A stretch of 64,000 bases of DNA from a virus. Shown one piece after another: positions 7,972 through 15,809 of the stretch. Below the pieces are notes generated by a model. That model was not told the origin of the DNA. It did no database searches and worked only from the letters and a program-made list of their open reading frames with translations. Both the position numbers and the translations under genes were made by a program. The DNA lies in IMG/VR virus record IMGVR_UViG_3300010149_005285, positions 1-64,000 of that record. One strand, written 5' to 3'. The first letter of the stretch is position 1; each line of letters begins with the position of its first letter.

Positions 7972-9178
7972 TTTACCACATTGTAATTTCTGTGGTAAAG
8001 ATACATCTCAGATAAGCAAACTATTAGCAGGTGAAAACAACATACACATATGTAATACATGTGTAGAGTTTTGTTATGGCATAGTAAAAAATGACAAAAT
8101 TAAAGTTGCAGACGCATTACAAAAATCTAAAAAAACAGTAGTGCCAACACCACGTGCAATACATAAATTTTTAAACGAACATGTTATTAGTCAAGATCAT
8201 GCAAAGAAAACTTTAAGTGTAGCAGTATATAATCATTATAAAAGAATTACATCTAAAACAAAAACTAAACTACAAAAGAGTAACGTATTGATTGCAGGGC
8301 CAACTGGTACAGGTAAAACATTAATGGCACAAACACTTGCTAAATTGTTGAATGTTCCAATGGTAGTAACTGATGCAACCACTATAACAGAAAGTGGATA
8401 TGCTGGTGATGACTCAGAGGTTTTAATACATAAACTATTTCAAGCCGCTGATTACGATATAGAAAAAACTCAGCAAGGTATTATATATGTTGACGAGATA
8501 GATAAGAAAGCTAAACGTAATGACTATGTTAGTTTGAGTAGAGACGTTTCTGGAGAAGGTGTACAACAGAGCCTTTTAAAGCTCATGGAAGGTACAGTAG
8601 TAACGGTTCCGAACAAACCGCAACATAACCCGGAGAAAGTGGATATTGACACCAGTGAGATACTATTTGTAGTAGGTGGTGCCTTTGTTGGTCTACAAGA
8701 TGTTGTGGTAAATCGCCTTGGTAAGTCGAAGATAGGATTTAACGACGGTTTAGACGCCTTTATAGATAATTGGGAAACACATTTACAAACACGTGATTTA
8801 GTAAAATATGGGCTTATACCTGAATTTGTGGGTAGATTACCGTCTGTAAACGTGCTAAACCCCCTAAATAAGCAAGATCTTGTAAAAATACTAACTGAAC
8901 CCACAGATAGTATAATAGAGCAAATAAAAGAGCTTTTTGAGCTTGACAAAATAAAAATAGAGTTTACAATAAAAGCATTAGAAGAAGTAGCAGATATAGC
9001 TATAAAAGAAGAGATAGGAGCAAGAGGGTTACGTAAGATACTTGATTCATCTTTACTTGAAATACAATATAAGCTACCAGAATTATATGACCAAGGGGTA
9101 AGAAAAATTATTATTAATGAACAAGTTATTTCTAGAAACGCACAGCCACAATTTATTAAAGGTGAGAATGCAGAATAG
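7961..9178 (+). CDS. clpX: ClpX, ATP-dependent Clp protease unfoldase
   Basis: A AAA+ unfoldase that recognises tagged proteins and feeds them to ClpP. The N-terminal zinc domain has Cys8, Cys11, Cys31 and Cys34. Walker A is GPTGTGKT (113-120), Walker B IIYVDEID, and a sensor segment GARGLRKIL lies near the end. The ClpP-docking loop is present as SKIGFNDG. The 405-residue length is that of bacterial ClpX. It is followed by infC with overlap, so ClpX and IF-3 are made from one message. The zinc domain is the part that binds ssrA adaptors in bacteria, which fits the phage tmRNA at 17276. Confidence 0.97.
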   Translation: MKSNLPHCNFCGKDTSQISKLLAGENNIHICNTCVEFCYGIVKNDKIKVADALQKSKKTVVPTPRAIHKFLNEHVISQDHAKKTLSVAVYNHYKRITSKTKTKLQKSNVLIAGPTGTGKTLMAQTLAKLLNVPMVVTDATTITESGYAGDDSEVLIHKLFQAADYDIEKTQQGIIYVDEIDKKAKRNDYVSLSRDVSGEGVQQSLLKLMEGTVVTVPNKPQHNPEKVDIDTSEILFVVGGAFVGLQDVVVNRLGKSKIGFNDGLDAFIDNWETHLQTRDLVKYGLIPEFVGRLPSVNVLNPLNKQDLVKILTEPTDSIIEQIKELFELDKIKIEFTIKALEEVADIAIKEEIGARGLRKILDSSLLEIQYKLPELYDQGVRKIIINEQVISRNAQPQFIKGENAE

Positions 9179-9689
9179 AAATTTTAAAAAAAGAGACGAT
9201 AGACCTTTTGTTATTGCTAATGAAAAGATACGTCATAAAGAAATTAGAGTATCTAAAGAAGACGGTGAAAGCCAGATCATGTTTACTGTAGATGCTTTAA
9301 GAGAAGCACAAGGCTTGGATTTAGATCTAATTCTAATAGCGGATAAAGCAAATCCGCCTGTATGTAGAATTATGGATCTTAACAAGCATTTGTATTCTTT
9401 AAAACAAAAAGCAAAGCTGGCTAAGAAAAAGCAACGTGAAAGCGTTGTTGAGACCAAAGAAATACGTATGGGACTAAATATTGATACACACGATTTAGAA
9501 ACCAAAGCTAAACAAGCTCGTAAGTTTTTGGATAAACACAATAAACTAATGGTTACAGTTATATTGCGAGGTAGAGAACGTGGCAAACAAGATATGGCAA
9601 AAGAGTTGCTAAATACGTTTGCTTATTTGTTAGGAGTAAAGTACGAACAAATAAGTTCACAAAATAATAGAGTAACCGGGAAAATATAA
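9168..9689 (+). CDS. infC: Translation initiation factor IF-3
   Basis: Binds the 30S subunit and checks the start codon and initiator tRNA. Both domains are present: the N-terminal ANEKIRHKEIRV part with LNKHLYSLKQKAKLAKKKQ as the linker, and the C-terminal domain with MVTVILRGRERG. The 173 residues compare with 180 in E. coli, so it is full length. I started at ATG 9168 (GGTGAGA ribosome site), overlapping the clpX stop. Together with bS21 directly downstream it gives the phage control over initiation. It may bear on the leaderless late genes and on the AUU start proposed at 22684. Confidence 0.95.
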   Translation: MQNRNFKKRDDRPFVIANEKIRHKEIRVSKEDGESQIMFTVDALREAQGLDLDLILIADKANPPVCRIMDLNKHLYSLKQKAKLAKKKQRESVVETKEIRMGLNIDTHDLETKAKQARKFLDKHNKLMVTVILRGRERGKQDMAKELLNTFAYLLGVKYEQISSQNNRVTGKI

Positions 9690-9696
9690 AAACATT

Positions 9697-9936
9697 ATGG
9701 GAAATAATCATAGAGACAGAAAAGGCGGCAACGGTTTAACCGTAGAAGTGCGTAATAATAACGTTGAACAAGCAATTAGAAAACTTAAAAAAATGATTGC
9801 TAAAGATGGAATTATGCAAGAAGTCCGTGAGCGTAGACACTTTGTAAGTAATACAGAAAAACGACTTAAAGCAGAAGCAGCAGGCCGTGCTAGACATCGT
9901 AGACGTATTGCTAAAGATAAGTTTACTAACAACTAA
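9697..9936 (+). CDS. rpsU: Ribosomal protein bS21
   Basis: A small subunit protein placed near the anti-Shine-Dalgarno end of 16S rRNA. The family core is clear: EVRNNNVEQAIRKLKKMI, then FVSNTEKRLKAEAAGRARHRRR with the typical basic C-terminus. Length 79 aa fits. bS21 is easily exchanged on ribosomes, and marine phages are known to encode it, so the phage copy can replace the host copy and alter message choice. It follows infC by seven bases. Confidence 0.95.
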   Translation: MGNNHRDRKGGNGLTVEVRNNNVEQAIRKLKKMIAKDGIMQEVRERRHFVSNTEKRLKAEAAGRARHRRRIAKDKFTNN

Positions 9937-9949
9937 TTTACAGAATTTG

Positions 9950-9964
9950 TCCACATAATGTGGA
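9950..9964. repeat. Palindrome overlapping a late promoter box
   Basis: A perfect inverted repeat TCCACAT-A-ATGTGGA directly after the rpsU stop. Its right end overlaps the late box GATAAATA (9963-9970). It may be the hairpin of a weak terminator or a protein-binding site. Confidence 0.55.
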
Positions 9965-9970
9965 TAAATA
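9963..9970 (+). promoter_or_regulatory. T4-type late promoter box before hsp20
   Basis: GATAAATA, the most common late box in this window. Transcription from it would give a leader of about 82 bases before ATG 10058. Confidence 0.6.
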
Positions 9971-9975
9971 ATAAT

Positions 9976-10057
9976 GTATACAACAGGACTGATTCCTACC
10001 GTATACATGGAATGCCGAAAGGGTTCCAAAAATCTTGCTTAACAAAGGAGAACAATT
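9976..10057 (+). promoter_or_regulatory. Possible ROSE-like RNA thermometer in hsp20 leader
   Basis: The leader ends with TTGCT (10035-10039) and an AGGAG ribosome site (10046-10050) in a small hairpin. Pairing UGCU with AGGA through a G-G mismatch is the hallmark of ROSE thermometers, which precede small heat-shock genes in alphaproteobacteria. A second hairpin (GGAA/TTCC, about 10010-10026) lies upstream. This is read by eye, not folded by a program. Confidence 0.4.
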
Positions 10058-10483
10058 ATGACAAGACTAACAACACTAAACCTTCCAGACTTTTATAAAG
10101 CTACTATTGGCTTCGATAGAATGTTTGATGATATGCAGAATGCATTTACAACAAACGCAACAGGCGGTTATCCACCTTACAATATTGTAAAGGAAAGCGA
10201 TACTAGCTACACTATCAGCCTAGCAGTTGCAGGGTTTGATAAGGAAGAACTAACAATAGAACAAGACGGTAACACATTATCAATTTCAGCAGAAAAGAAA
10301 GAAGCTGATGATAAAGTTGAATACTTGCATAAAGGCATTGGAACTAGAAGCTTTAATAGAGAATTTAGTTTAGCTGATTATGTAGAAGTAACATCGTCTA
10401 AATTAGATAATGGTATTCTAATCGTTACATTGGAACAAAATATTCCAGACGAAAAGAAACCAAGAACAATTAACATTGATTAA
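10058..10483 (+). CDS. Hsp20 small heat-shock protein
   Basis: An alpha-crystallin type holdase that keeps unfolded proteins soluble. The crystallin domain spans about residues 30-130, with the typical YTISLAVAGFDKEELTI and GTRSFNREFSLADYV strands and LDNGILIVTLE near the end. T4-like marine phages often carry Hsp20, thought to protect virion proteins during assembly. Here it stands between rpsU and clpS, so it is part of a protein-quality block. Confidence 0.93.
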   Translation: MTRLTTLNLPDFYKATIGFDRMFDDMQNAFTTNATGGYPPYNIVKESDTSYTISLAVAGFDKEELTIEQDGNTLSISAEKKEADDKVEYLHKGIGTRSFNREFSLADYVEVTSSKLDNGILIVTLEQNIPDEKKPRTINID

Positions 10484-10495
10484 TAGGTAAAATAA

Positions 10496-10798
10496 ATGGC
10501 TCAAGTATCACAAGAAGAAGTTGCAGAAATCACTAAATTAAGTTCACCACCAAAGTTTAATGTGATTATACTTAATGACGAAAGCACTCCTCAAGACTTT
10601 GTAGTTAATATTTTACAAGTTATTTTTAACAAAACTATTGACGATGCACAGTCTGTGATGCTTGAAGTCCATGAAAAGGGCAGAGGAATTGCAGGAACAT
10701 ATAGTTATGAGGTAGCTGAACAAAAATGTGTTGAGACTATCACTGACGCAAGACGCAATGGATTTCCATTAGACGTCACTTTAGAAAAGACAGAATAA
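10496..10798 (+). CDS. clpS: ClpS, ATP-dependent protease adaptor
   Basis: Binds the N-domain of ClpA and brings in proteins with bulky hydrophobic N-terminal residues (the N-end rule). The family core is visible: PKFNVIILNDESTPQDFVV with the NDE stretch, then VMLEVHEKGRGIAGTYSYEVAE and the terminal PLDVTLEK. Length 100 aa is normal. A phage ClpA at 32146 provides the matching unfoldase. In bacteria ClpS also turns ClpA away from ssrA-tagged substrates, which would leave those to ClpX. Confidence 0.95.
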   Translation: MAQVSQEEVAEITKLSSPPKFNVIILNDESTPQDFVVNILQVIFNKTIDDAQSVMLEVHEKGRGIAGTYSYEVAEQKCVETITDARRNGFPLDVTLEKTE

Positions 10799-10806
10799 AT
10801 TAATAA

Positions 10807-11376
10807 ATGAAAATAGCAATCACGCAACGTGTGATTGACTTTCGAAACGGTCCATACGACAGCTTAGACCATGGGTTCTATGATATGTTTTCGGGACACA
10901 AATTACGACCAATTCCAAATAACTTAGAACATTATCAAACTGATATTATAGTTAAAAGTGATTTAGTTGTGTTTACTGGTGGTAATAGTATGGTGCCTGG
11001 AAATTGGCAATATAATGAAAACCGTTTAAGAGTAGAGAAACACACGTTAGATCTAGCCAAACTTTATAATAAACCAATACTAGGTATTAGTCGAGGATGC
11101 CAATTCTTAAATGTAAGTTTTGGTGGAAAATTACGATTTAGTGATAGACATAAACAAGATCATAGTGTATATTATAAAGGAAGTGAAGTTATAGTTCACA
11201 GCCGTCATGAAGAAATTCTAAGTACTATACCTGTTGGTGCAACATGTTTAGCAACTGATAAAGAAGGTTTTTGTGAGAGTTGGAAACTAGATAATATTAT
11301 TACAGTATTATGGCATCCAGAACGGATGAGAACACATTGGTTACCATATGAAGCATATGGAATATTAGGCTTATAA
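10807..11376 (+). CDS. Class I glutamine amidotransferase-like protein with Cys-to-Ser change
   Basis: A class I GATase fold, with MKIAITQRV at the start, FTGGN near residue 57, and LWHPERM near the end giving the His and Glu of the triad. At the nucleophile elbow the sequence is LGISRGCQ, so residue 95 is Ser where the family has Cys. Cys98 is nearby but out of position. The paralogue at 39064 has Cys at the matching place. Bacterial relatives hydrolyse gamma-glutamyl conjugates, including gamma-glutamyl-CDP-amidate in capsule synthesis, which would fit the cytidylyltransferase next door. Activity here is uncertain. Confidence 0.75.
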   Translation: MKIAITQRVIDFRNGPYDSLDHGFYDMFSGHKLRPIPNNLEHYQTDIIVKSDLVVFTGGNSMVPGNWQYNENRLRVEKHTLDLAKLYNKPILGISRGCQFLNVSFGGKLRFSDRHKQDHSVYYKGSEVIVHSRHEEILSTIPVGATCLATDKEGFCESWKLDNIITVLWHPERMRTHWLPYEAYGILGL

Positions 11377-11387
11377 GGATTAATGAT

Positions 11388-11804
11388 ATGAAAATAGGAT
11401 TTACATGCAGTACTTTTGATTTACTCCATGCTGGACATATTGGCATGTTAAGAGAAGCAAAAGCACATTGCGATTATTTAATTGTAGGATTACAAAGCGA
11501 TCCAACATTAGACAGACCAGATACAAAAAACAAACCAATTCAAACAATGGTAGAACGTTATGCACAACTTAACGCATTAAAGTTAGTTGACGAAATTGTT
11601 CCTTACCAAACAGAACAGGATTTAATTGACATACTAGAGTTATTTCAATTAGATGTTAGATTCTTAGGTGAAGAATATAGAGAAAAAGAATTTACAGGAA
11701 AAGATATATGTCGCAAACGTGGCATTGATCTACATTTTAACAAACGAGACCATAGGTTTAGTACAACAGATTTAAGAAAAAGGGTATGTAACAATGAGAA
11801 TTGA
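11388..11804 (+). CDS. Cytidylyltransferase-like nucleotidyltransferase (TagD/GCT type)
   Basis: Transfers CMP or a related nucleotide to a phosphorylated alcohol. The HxGH signature is His14-Ala-Gly-His17 in FDLLHAGH, and the C-terminal [11 protein letters not shown] matches the family STT-x-LR segment. 138 residues is the usual length of glycerol-3-phosphate cytidylyltransferase. It lies between the amidotransferase and GMP reductase (11-base overlap), so the three may serve one small-molecule or surface-polymer pathway. Substrate is inferred only. Confidence 0.85.
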   Translation: MKIGFTCSTFDLLHAGHIGMLREAKAHCDYLIVGLQSDPTLDRPDTKNKPIQTMVERYAQLNALKLVDEIVPYQTEQDLIDILELFQLDVRFLGEEYREKEFTGKDICRKRGIDLHFNKRDHRFSTTDLRKRVCNNEN

Positions 11805-12918
11805 AAACGAAGTAAAACTTGATTATAGTGATGTTCTTATTAGACCAAAACGTAGTACGTTACAAAGTCGTAAACAAGTAAGACTTGAACGTAAATTTGA
11901 ATATAGGAATAGTAAGGAAACTTACGAAGGTATTCCTATTATGGCAAGTAACATGGATGGTGTTGGTACATTTGAAATGGCAGACAAACTTGCTGAAAAT
12001 AATATCTTTACATGTCTAGTTAAAACATATACAGTAGATCAACTTGTAGAATACTTTAATAGTGATAATCCAAAACGTACAGAAAATGTTGCAATGAGTA
12101 TTGGCACAAGTGATGCTGACTTTTTAAAGTTAGTTGATGTACAATCAAAAGTTAAAAGTAATTTGAAATATGTATGTATGGATATTGCAAATGGTTACAG
12201 TGATCACTTTGCGGCAAGAGTGCGTAAGGTACGTGATCAGTTTTCAAATATTGTAATTATAGCAGGTAACGTAGTTACTGGAGAAATGACAGAGGAGTTA
12301 ATTTTAAGTGGAGCTGATATTGTTAAAGTGGGCATTGGTCCCGGGTCTGTTTGCACTACTAGGATTCAAACTGGTGTTGGATATCCGCAGTTATCGGCAG
12401 TTATCGAATGTGCAGATGCCGCCCATGGACTTGGGGGTCACATTATTGCTGACGGCGGGTGTACTTGCCCTGGAGATGTCGCTAAGGCCTTTGCAGGTGG
12501 AGCAGATTTTGTTATGCTTGGTGGCATGCTTGCTGGGCACGATCAAGGCGGCGGCAAAGTAATTACTAAATTTTATACAACAAATGAATTAGAATATGAA
12601 GTAGGCGAGCATTTAAATAATCGCAAACAAAAGATAGAAGAAAAACATTTTGTGCAATTCTACGGTATGAGTAGTGATGCGGCAAACACTAAACACTTTG
12701 GTGGACTAAAAGATTATCGTAGTAGTGAAGGACGTGAAGTACTTGTACCATATCGTGGTGAAGTTGCTAATACACTTCAGGATATACTAGGTGGGTTACG
12801 CAGTACATGCACATATGCAGGTGCATTAAAGTTAAAACAACTTAGTAAGTGTACAACATTTGTAATGGTAAACAATCAATATAATCGTACATACGAAGGC
12901 ACAACAACAAAACTATAG
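11794..12918 (+). CDS. guaC: GMP reductase / IMP dehydrogenase family protein
   Basis: A TIM-barrel enzyme that, in GMP reductase, converts GMP to IMP with NADPH. The active-site loop GPGSVCTTR carries the catalytic Cys, [16 protein letters not shown] and [16 protein letters not shown] form the phosphate-binding region, and the N-terminus [15 protein letters not shown] is typical. There is no CBS insert, and the 374-residue length favours GuaC over IMP dehydrogenase. A role in shifting purine pools for viral DNA is plausible. Confidence 0.9.
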   Translation: MRIENEVKLDYSDVLIRPKRSTLQSRKQVRLERKFEYRNSKETYEGIPIMASNMDGVGTFEMADKLAENNIFTCLVKTYTVDQLVEYFNSDNPKRTENVAMSIGTSDADFLKLVDVQSKVKSNLKYVCMDIANGYSDHFAARVRKVRDQFSNIVIIAGNVVTGEMTEELILSGADIVKVGIGPGSVCTTRIQTGVGYPQLSAVIECADAAHGLGGHIIADGGCTCPGDVAKAFAGGADFVMLGGMLAGHDQGGGKVITKFYTTNELEYEVGEHLNNRKQKIEEKHFVQFYGMSSDAANTKHFGGLKDYRSSEGREVLVPYRGEVANTLQDILGGLRSTCTYAGALKLKQLSKCTTFVMVNNQYNRTYEGTTTKL

Positions 12919-12998
12919 TACTGTAAAGGTATGCAACTAACGCAAATCGTATTTGCAAATAGTGCAATACTACTTACTTAATTTTTTTAACCTTCTTA

Positions 12999-13006
12999 GA
13001 TAAATA
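12999..13006 (+). promoter_or_regulatory. T4-type late promoter box
   Basis: GATAAATA about 200 bases before the next gene. Transcription from here would produce the structured RNA region that follows. Confidence 0.6.
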
Positions 13007-13011
13007 GAGTT

Positions 13012-13209
13012 GTAATAAAAACGTTACAACAACAAAAGCGACCTCAGCTTAGAAAAAATGAGTGGCACTCGGGAAAGACCAGGGCATAACCCATGCCTTA
13101 CAAGTTGGCGCAGTCGAAAGATAGGCGCTGTAGGTGGCAGCCTGGATAGACAGGCAAAAAAAATGGATGCTTTCCCAAAAACATCCACACATATAACGGA
13201 GAATATAAA
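13012..13209 (+). ncRNA. Structured RNA region: long leader or noncoding RNA
   Basis: About 200 bases without a convincing reading frame but full of short inverted repeats: GTTGTAA/TTACAAC (7 bp), GAGTG/CACTC, GGCAT/ATGCC, GCCTG/CAGGC and GGATG/CATCC. The region is richer in G and C than its surroundings, as folded RNAs in AT-rich genomes are. It ends at an ACGGAGAA ribosome site for the gene at 13210. It does not match a tRNA, tmRNA or any riboswitch I know. It may be a free RNA or a leader that controls the small-protein operon. Confidence 0.5.
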
Positions 13210-13407
13210 ATGACAAAACACTTTTTTAGTGCATGGTCATGGATATTTGGCGGCTCACCGCGAAGTGTGGCCTACGAAAAAAATCTAATGACTTTTGCCA
13301 AAACTGAATACGGCAAAGACTGGCAATTTGCTTATAACTTTATGCTAGAAAACGATGGCAGAGCTCCATCATACAGAGAGAACAAAAACCTTAAAGGATG
13401 GATATAA
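13210..13407 (+). CDS. Small hypothetical protein (65 aa)
   Basis: The first of five small genes behind the structured leader, with a CGGAGAA ribosome site. It has an aromatic N-terminus (FFSAWSWIFGG) and a basic C-terminus. Its TAA overlaps the next ATG. Function unknown. Confidence 0.65.
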   Translation: MTKHFFSAWSWIFGGSPRSVAYEKNLMTFAKTEYGKDWQFAYNFMLENDGRAPSYRENKNLKGWI

Positions 13408-13625
13408 TGTCAACATTAACAATTTATAGAACAACATGTAACATTTGTGACGCAATAGCAAATGTAACAAAAAGAGTATTCGCAAGAATGATAGAGATGG
13501 GTGAAACAGCAGGAAGATCAAAAGCTGCTTCAGAACTTGCTCGTCAAGGATACTATAAAGAAGCACAAGCATTAATGATGGAAATTAAATCTTTACGTAA
13601 AGAAATAGAGGAAGAATCAAAATGA
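13407..13625 (+). CDS. Small DUF1127-like protein (72 aa)
   Basis: ATG 13407 overlaps the stop of the previous gene. The N-terminus (MSTLTIYRTTCNICDAI) is similar to that of the next gene, and the middle (RSKAASELARQGYYKEAQALMMEI) resembles the helical arginine-rich part of DUF1127 proteins. The C-terminus is a short charged helix. Some DUF1127 proteins of alphaproteobacteria bind RNA and affect small-RNA maturation; that role is only suggested here. Confidence 0.6.
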   Translation: MSTLTIYRTTCNICDAIANVTKRVFARMIEMGETAGRSKAASELARQGYYKEAQALMMEIKSLRKEIEEESK

Positions 13626-13837
13626 CAACATTAACAGCAACTTATTGTACTATCTGTGAAAAGGTAAATACTTTTTTCAAAGGGATCAAAGAAGCACATG
13701 ATAAACGTCAATCACGTAGATCGACATACAAAGCATTAAGCTCTTTATCAGATGCTGAATTGAATGACATTGGAATCTGCCGTGGTGATATTAATCATAT
13801 TGCTAATGGTGGTGAAGTCTATAGAAGGACTTATTAA
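13622..13837 (+). CDS. DUF1127-domain small protein (71 aa)
   Basis: The C-terminal half carries the DUF1127 signature: YKALSSLSDAELNDIGICRGDI, with basic residues before it (KRQSRRS). These proteins are found mostly in proteobacteria, especially alphaproteobacteria, where some act in RNA turnover and phosphate or stress responses. Its start overlaps the previous gene by four bases. It resembles the upstream protein at the N-terminus, so the pair may come from a duplication. It could be a viral copy of a host regulator. Confidence 0.75.
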   Translation: MTTLTATYCTICEKVNTFFKGIKEAHDKRQSRRSTYKALSSLSDAELNDIGICRGDINHIANGGEVYRRTY

Positions 13838-13900
13838 ATGTGGCCTTATACAGATGATGAATTGGATTTCATAAATGGTACAACCAAACACAAACTTTAA
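13838..13900 (+). CDS. Candidate microprotein (20 aa)
   Basis: ATG directly follows the TAA of the DUF1127 gene and opens 20 codons (MWPYTDDELDFIN...). The acidic, aromatic peptide overlaps the start of the next gene in another frame. Tight stop-start coupling supports translation, but the length makes this tentative. Confidence 0.4.
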   Translation: MWPYTDDELDFINGTTKHKL

Positions 13901-14063
13901 TCTAAACGTAAAAGATTTAGAAACAATCGAAACAGCATTACGTCTTTTACAGACCAATGCTAATGACACTGCTAAGAGCAGAGAAATTATTGACTTACTT
14001 GCAAGGCTATATCATCAAAAAGTATGGTATAGACCTGCAAGTGACACATATGTAGGTGGTTAA
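13875..14063 (+). CDS. Small hypothetical protein (62 aa)
   Basis: Mostly helical (LKDLETIETALRLLQ pattern of spaced leucines from residue 12 on), with a basic, aromatic C-terminus. It closes the small-gene operon before the late box at 14086. No family recognised. Confidence 0.6.
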   Translation: MVQPNTNFNLNVKDLETIETALRLLQTNANDTAKSREIIDLLARLYHQKVWYRPASDTYVGG

Positions 14064-14085
14064 TAATTTAGTATAGTTTTAACGG

Positions 14086-14093
14086 CATAAATA
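14086..14093 (+). promoter_or_regulatory. T4-type late promoter box, leaderless
   Basis: CATAAATA, then five bases (GTTGT) and ATG 14099. No ribosome site is present. The same 13 bases plus ATG recur before the gene at 46163. Confidence 0.75.
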
Positions 14094-14098
14094 GTTGT

Positions 14099-15070
14099 AT
14101 GAGTAAAGTACATCTATTATCAAAAATTATAGAAGATCTCAAAGTTTCTCCTACACAGGAATCGAAACTAGAAATTCTACAACAATACAATAAAGAACTT
14201 ATATTAAGAAGAATCATAAGTATTTCTTATAATCCATGGCTTGATTTAGGAATGCCTGACTTTAATCCAAAAAGAATGGGTAAAAAGTTTGGAATGGGAA
14301 TTGCAAAATTTACACACATCATAGATGATATTATACAAAAGAAGTATTCTGATAAAGAAAAGTATTTTTCGTGTAATATGGCAATGCAACATATTAATCA
14401 ATATGATGCTCCAATATTTGTAGAAGTAATTAGACAAACATTAGATTTAGGACTTGAAGTAGATACTATTAATAAAGTATGGCCAGGTCTTATAATGAGC
14501 TATCCAATAAGCATGCCATCAACTAATGATTATAAAACATTTGATAAATTTCCAGCCGCGGTTCAACCTATTAGTAAAGGACTTAGAGTTAATATTATCA
14601 TTGATGAGAATAAAGTAACATATAAGGACAAAGTAGGACAAGACATACTAGGTTGGGAAATATATGACGAACAGTTCTTAAATTTAGCTCAAGGTAATAG
14701 TACAGTTTATGATGGGCATGCAGTAGTAGCAAACGGTACTGAGATATCTGAAACAGATAATGAAAAAGTATTAGAAGCAGATCCAGAAAATATTAGATTT
14801 ATATTATGGGATGTAATACGTTATGATGGATTTATTGAAGGTAGAGATACACGTATGGGTTATAACTGGCGTTACAATGGACTAGAACACATGTGTATAC
14901 TAGCTGTTGATAAAAACAAGCAACCTTGTTATAGTGTTTCTAAAGCTGAACTAGTTGGTTCTCTTGAACAGTTAGAACTTACAATTAGTAAACTTGGTAA
15001 ATGTGTTATTAAAAGTTTAGAAGGTACATGGAAACACGGTATAGATGATACTCAAATTATTTACGAGTAG
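14099..15070 (+). CDS. Degenerate T4 gp30-type DNA ligase homologue, probably inactive
   Basis: The N-terminal 150 residues match the DNA-binding domain of T4 DNA ligase, including INKVWPGLI and the KFPA segment just before motif I. In ungapped alignment recalled from memory, T4 motif I QLKADGAR becomes QPISKGLR here: the catalytic Lys is Ile158 and the motif Asp is Lys160. Motif III is also changed (YDGHAVV for IDGEL), and the protein stops at residue 323, without motif V or the OB domain of the 487-residue T4 enzyme. It cannot form the enzyme-AMP bond in the normal way. A retained DNA-binding or structural role is inferred, because the frame is intact and preceded by a late box. Confidence 0.75.
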   Translation: MSKVHLLSKIIEDLKVSPTQESKLEILQQYNKELILRRIISISYNPWLDLGMPDFNPKRMGKKFGMGIAKFTHIIDDIIQKKYSDKEKYFSCNMAMQHINQYDAPIFVEVIRQTLDLGLEVDTINKVWPGLIMSYPISMPSTNDYKTFDKFPAAVQPISKGLRVNIIIDENKVTYKDKVGQDILGWEIYDEQFLNLAQGNSTVYDGHAVVANGTEISETDNEKVLEADPENIRFILWDVIRYDGFIEGRDTRMGYNWRYNGLEHMCILAVDKNKQPCYSVSKAELVGSLEQLELTISKLGKCVIKSLEGTWKHGIDDTQIIYE

Positions 15071-15809
15071 TAATTTTTTTAATATAATGAGCACCTAAGT
15101 GATCATATAAACTATCAAACAATTCAAATTTACTCCAAGCTCTAATTCTTCCTCTTAACTTATCTCCAAGTCTTTGTAACCAGCTCATATCATTTCTAAT
15201 CTTATTAGCATATGACATATAGTACAGTTGTCCAATATGACTATAATATCCAAAAGGTGGAACTTGGCATACAATATCATTATTGTTAACAAAACGATAT
15301 GCTTCTATATCATCAAATTGTTTACCCCATTCTCTATTTCCTACTCTAGGGCAACCATATGTATATAATACTTGATCAGCACCTAATGCATGAAATCTAC
15401 TAGTGCATATAGTTGCCATTGCAGCTCCTAAACTATGCCCGGTAATTACAAGTCTTTTAGTTTTTACAGTTTTACCTAACCATTTAATTATATTAGGGTA
15501 AAGTTTATCTAATTCACCTTTGAATCCAGAATGTACATGTCCAATTGTATCTGCATCTGCTGGCCATGCTTTAATATCAGCAACAATATCGCTGAATTGT
15601 GTTGGTTCTGTTCCTCTAAATGCAATTATAGTATAATCGTGCATTTTGATTCCATATGCTTGTGCATTATCTACTTCAAAGAATTTTAAATCTGTGTGTT
15701 TTAGTTTACGTTCTTTAAGAAACTCTTTCATCTTTGCTTTATCTTCATATGCATATTCACATATAAAAGCACAAAGTTCTGCTAAGTTCCAATTTATATT
15801 ATTTTTCAC
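15057..15809 (-). CDS. Class 3 lipase-like alpha/beta hydrolase
   Basis: A serine hydrolase of the lipase class 3 family. It has the AFRGTEPT oxyanion region (residues 63-70), the nucleophile elbow GHSLGAA with Ser126, YGCPRVGN after it, and a candidate Asp (NNNDIV) and His (YSHIG). There is no signal peptide, so it would act inside the cell, perhaps on host lipids late in infection. It starts with GTG at 15809, with a GGAG ribosome site, and overlaps the upstream reverse gene by 11 bases. Confidence 0.88.
   Translation of the reverse strand: MKNNINWNLAELCAFICEYAYEDKAKMKEFLKERKLKHTDLKFFEVDNAQAYGIKMHDYTIIAFRGTEPTQFSDIVADIKAWPADADTIGHVHSGFKGELDKLYPNIIKWLGKTVKTKRLVITGHSLGAAMATICTSRFHALGADQVLYTYGCPRVGNREWGKQFDDIEAYRFVNNNDIVCQVPPFGYYSHIGQLYYMSYANKIRNDMSWLQRLGDKLRGRIRAWSKFELFDSLYDHLGAHYIKKITTRK

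Noticed and set aside
8524-8949. A 141-codon reverse frame opposite clpX
   Set aside because: It is a Ser-rich mirror of a well-conserved gene and has no promoter or ribosome site.
12308-12562. An 84-codon forward frame inside the GMP reductase gene
   Set aside because: The guaC frame carries all catalytic motifs; the other frame is a shadow.
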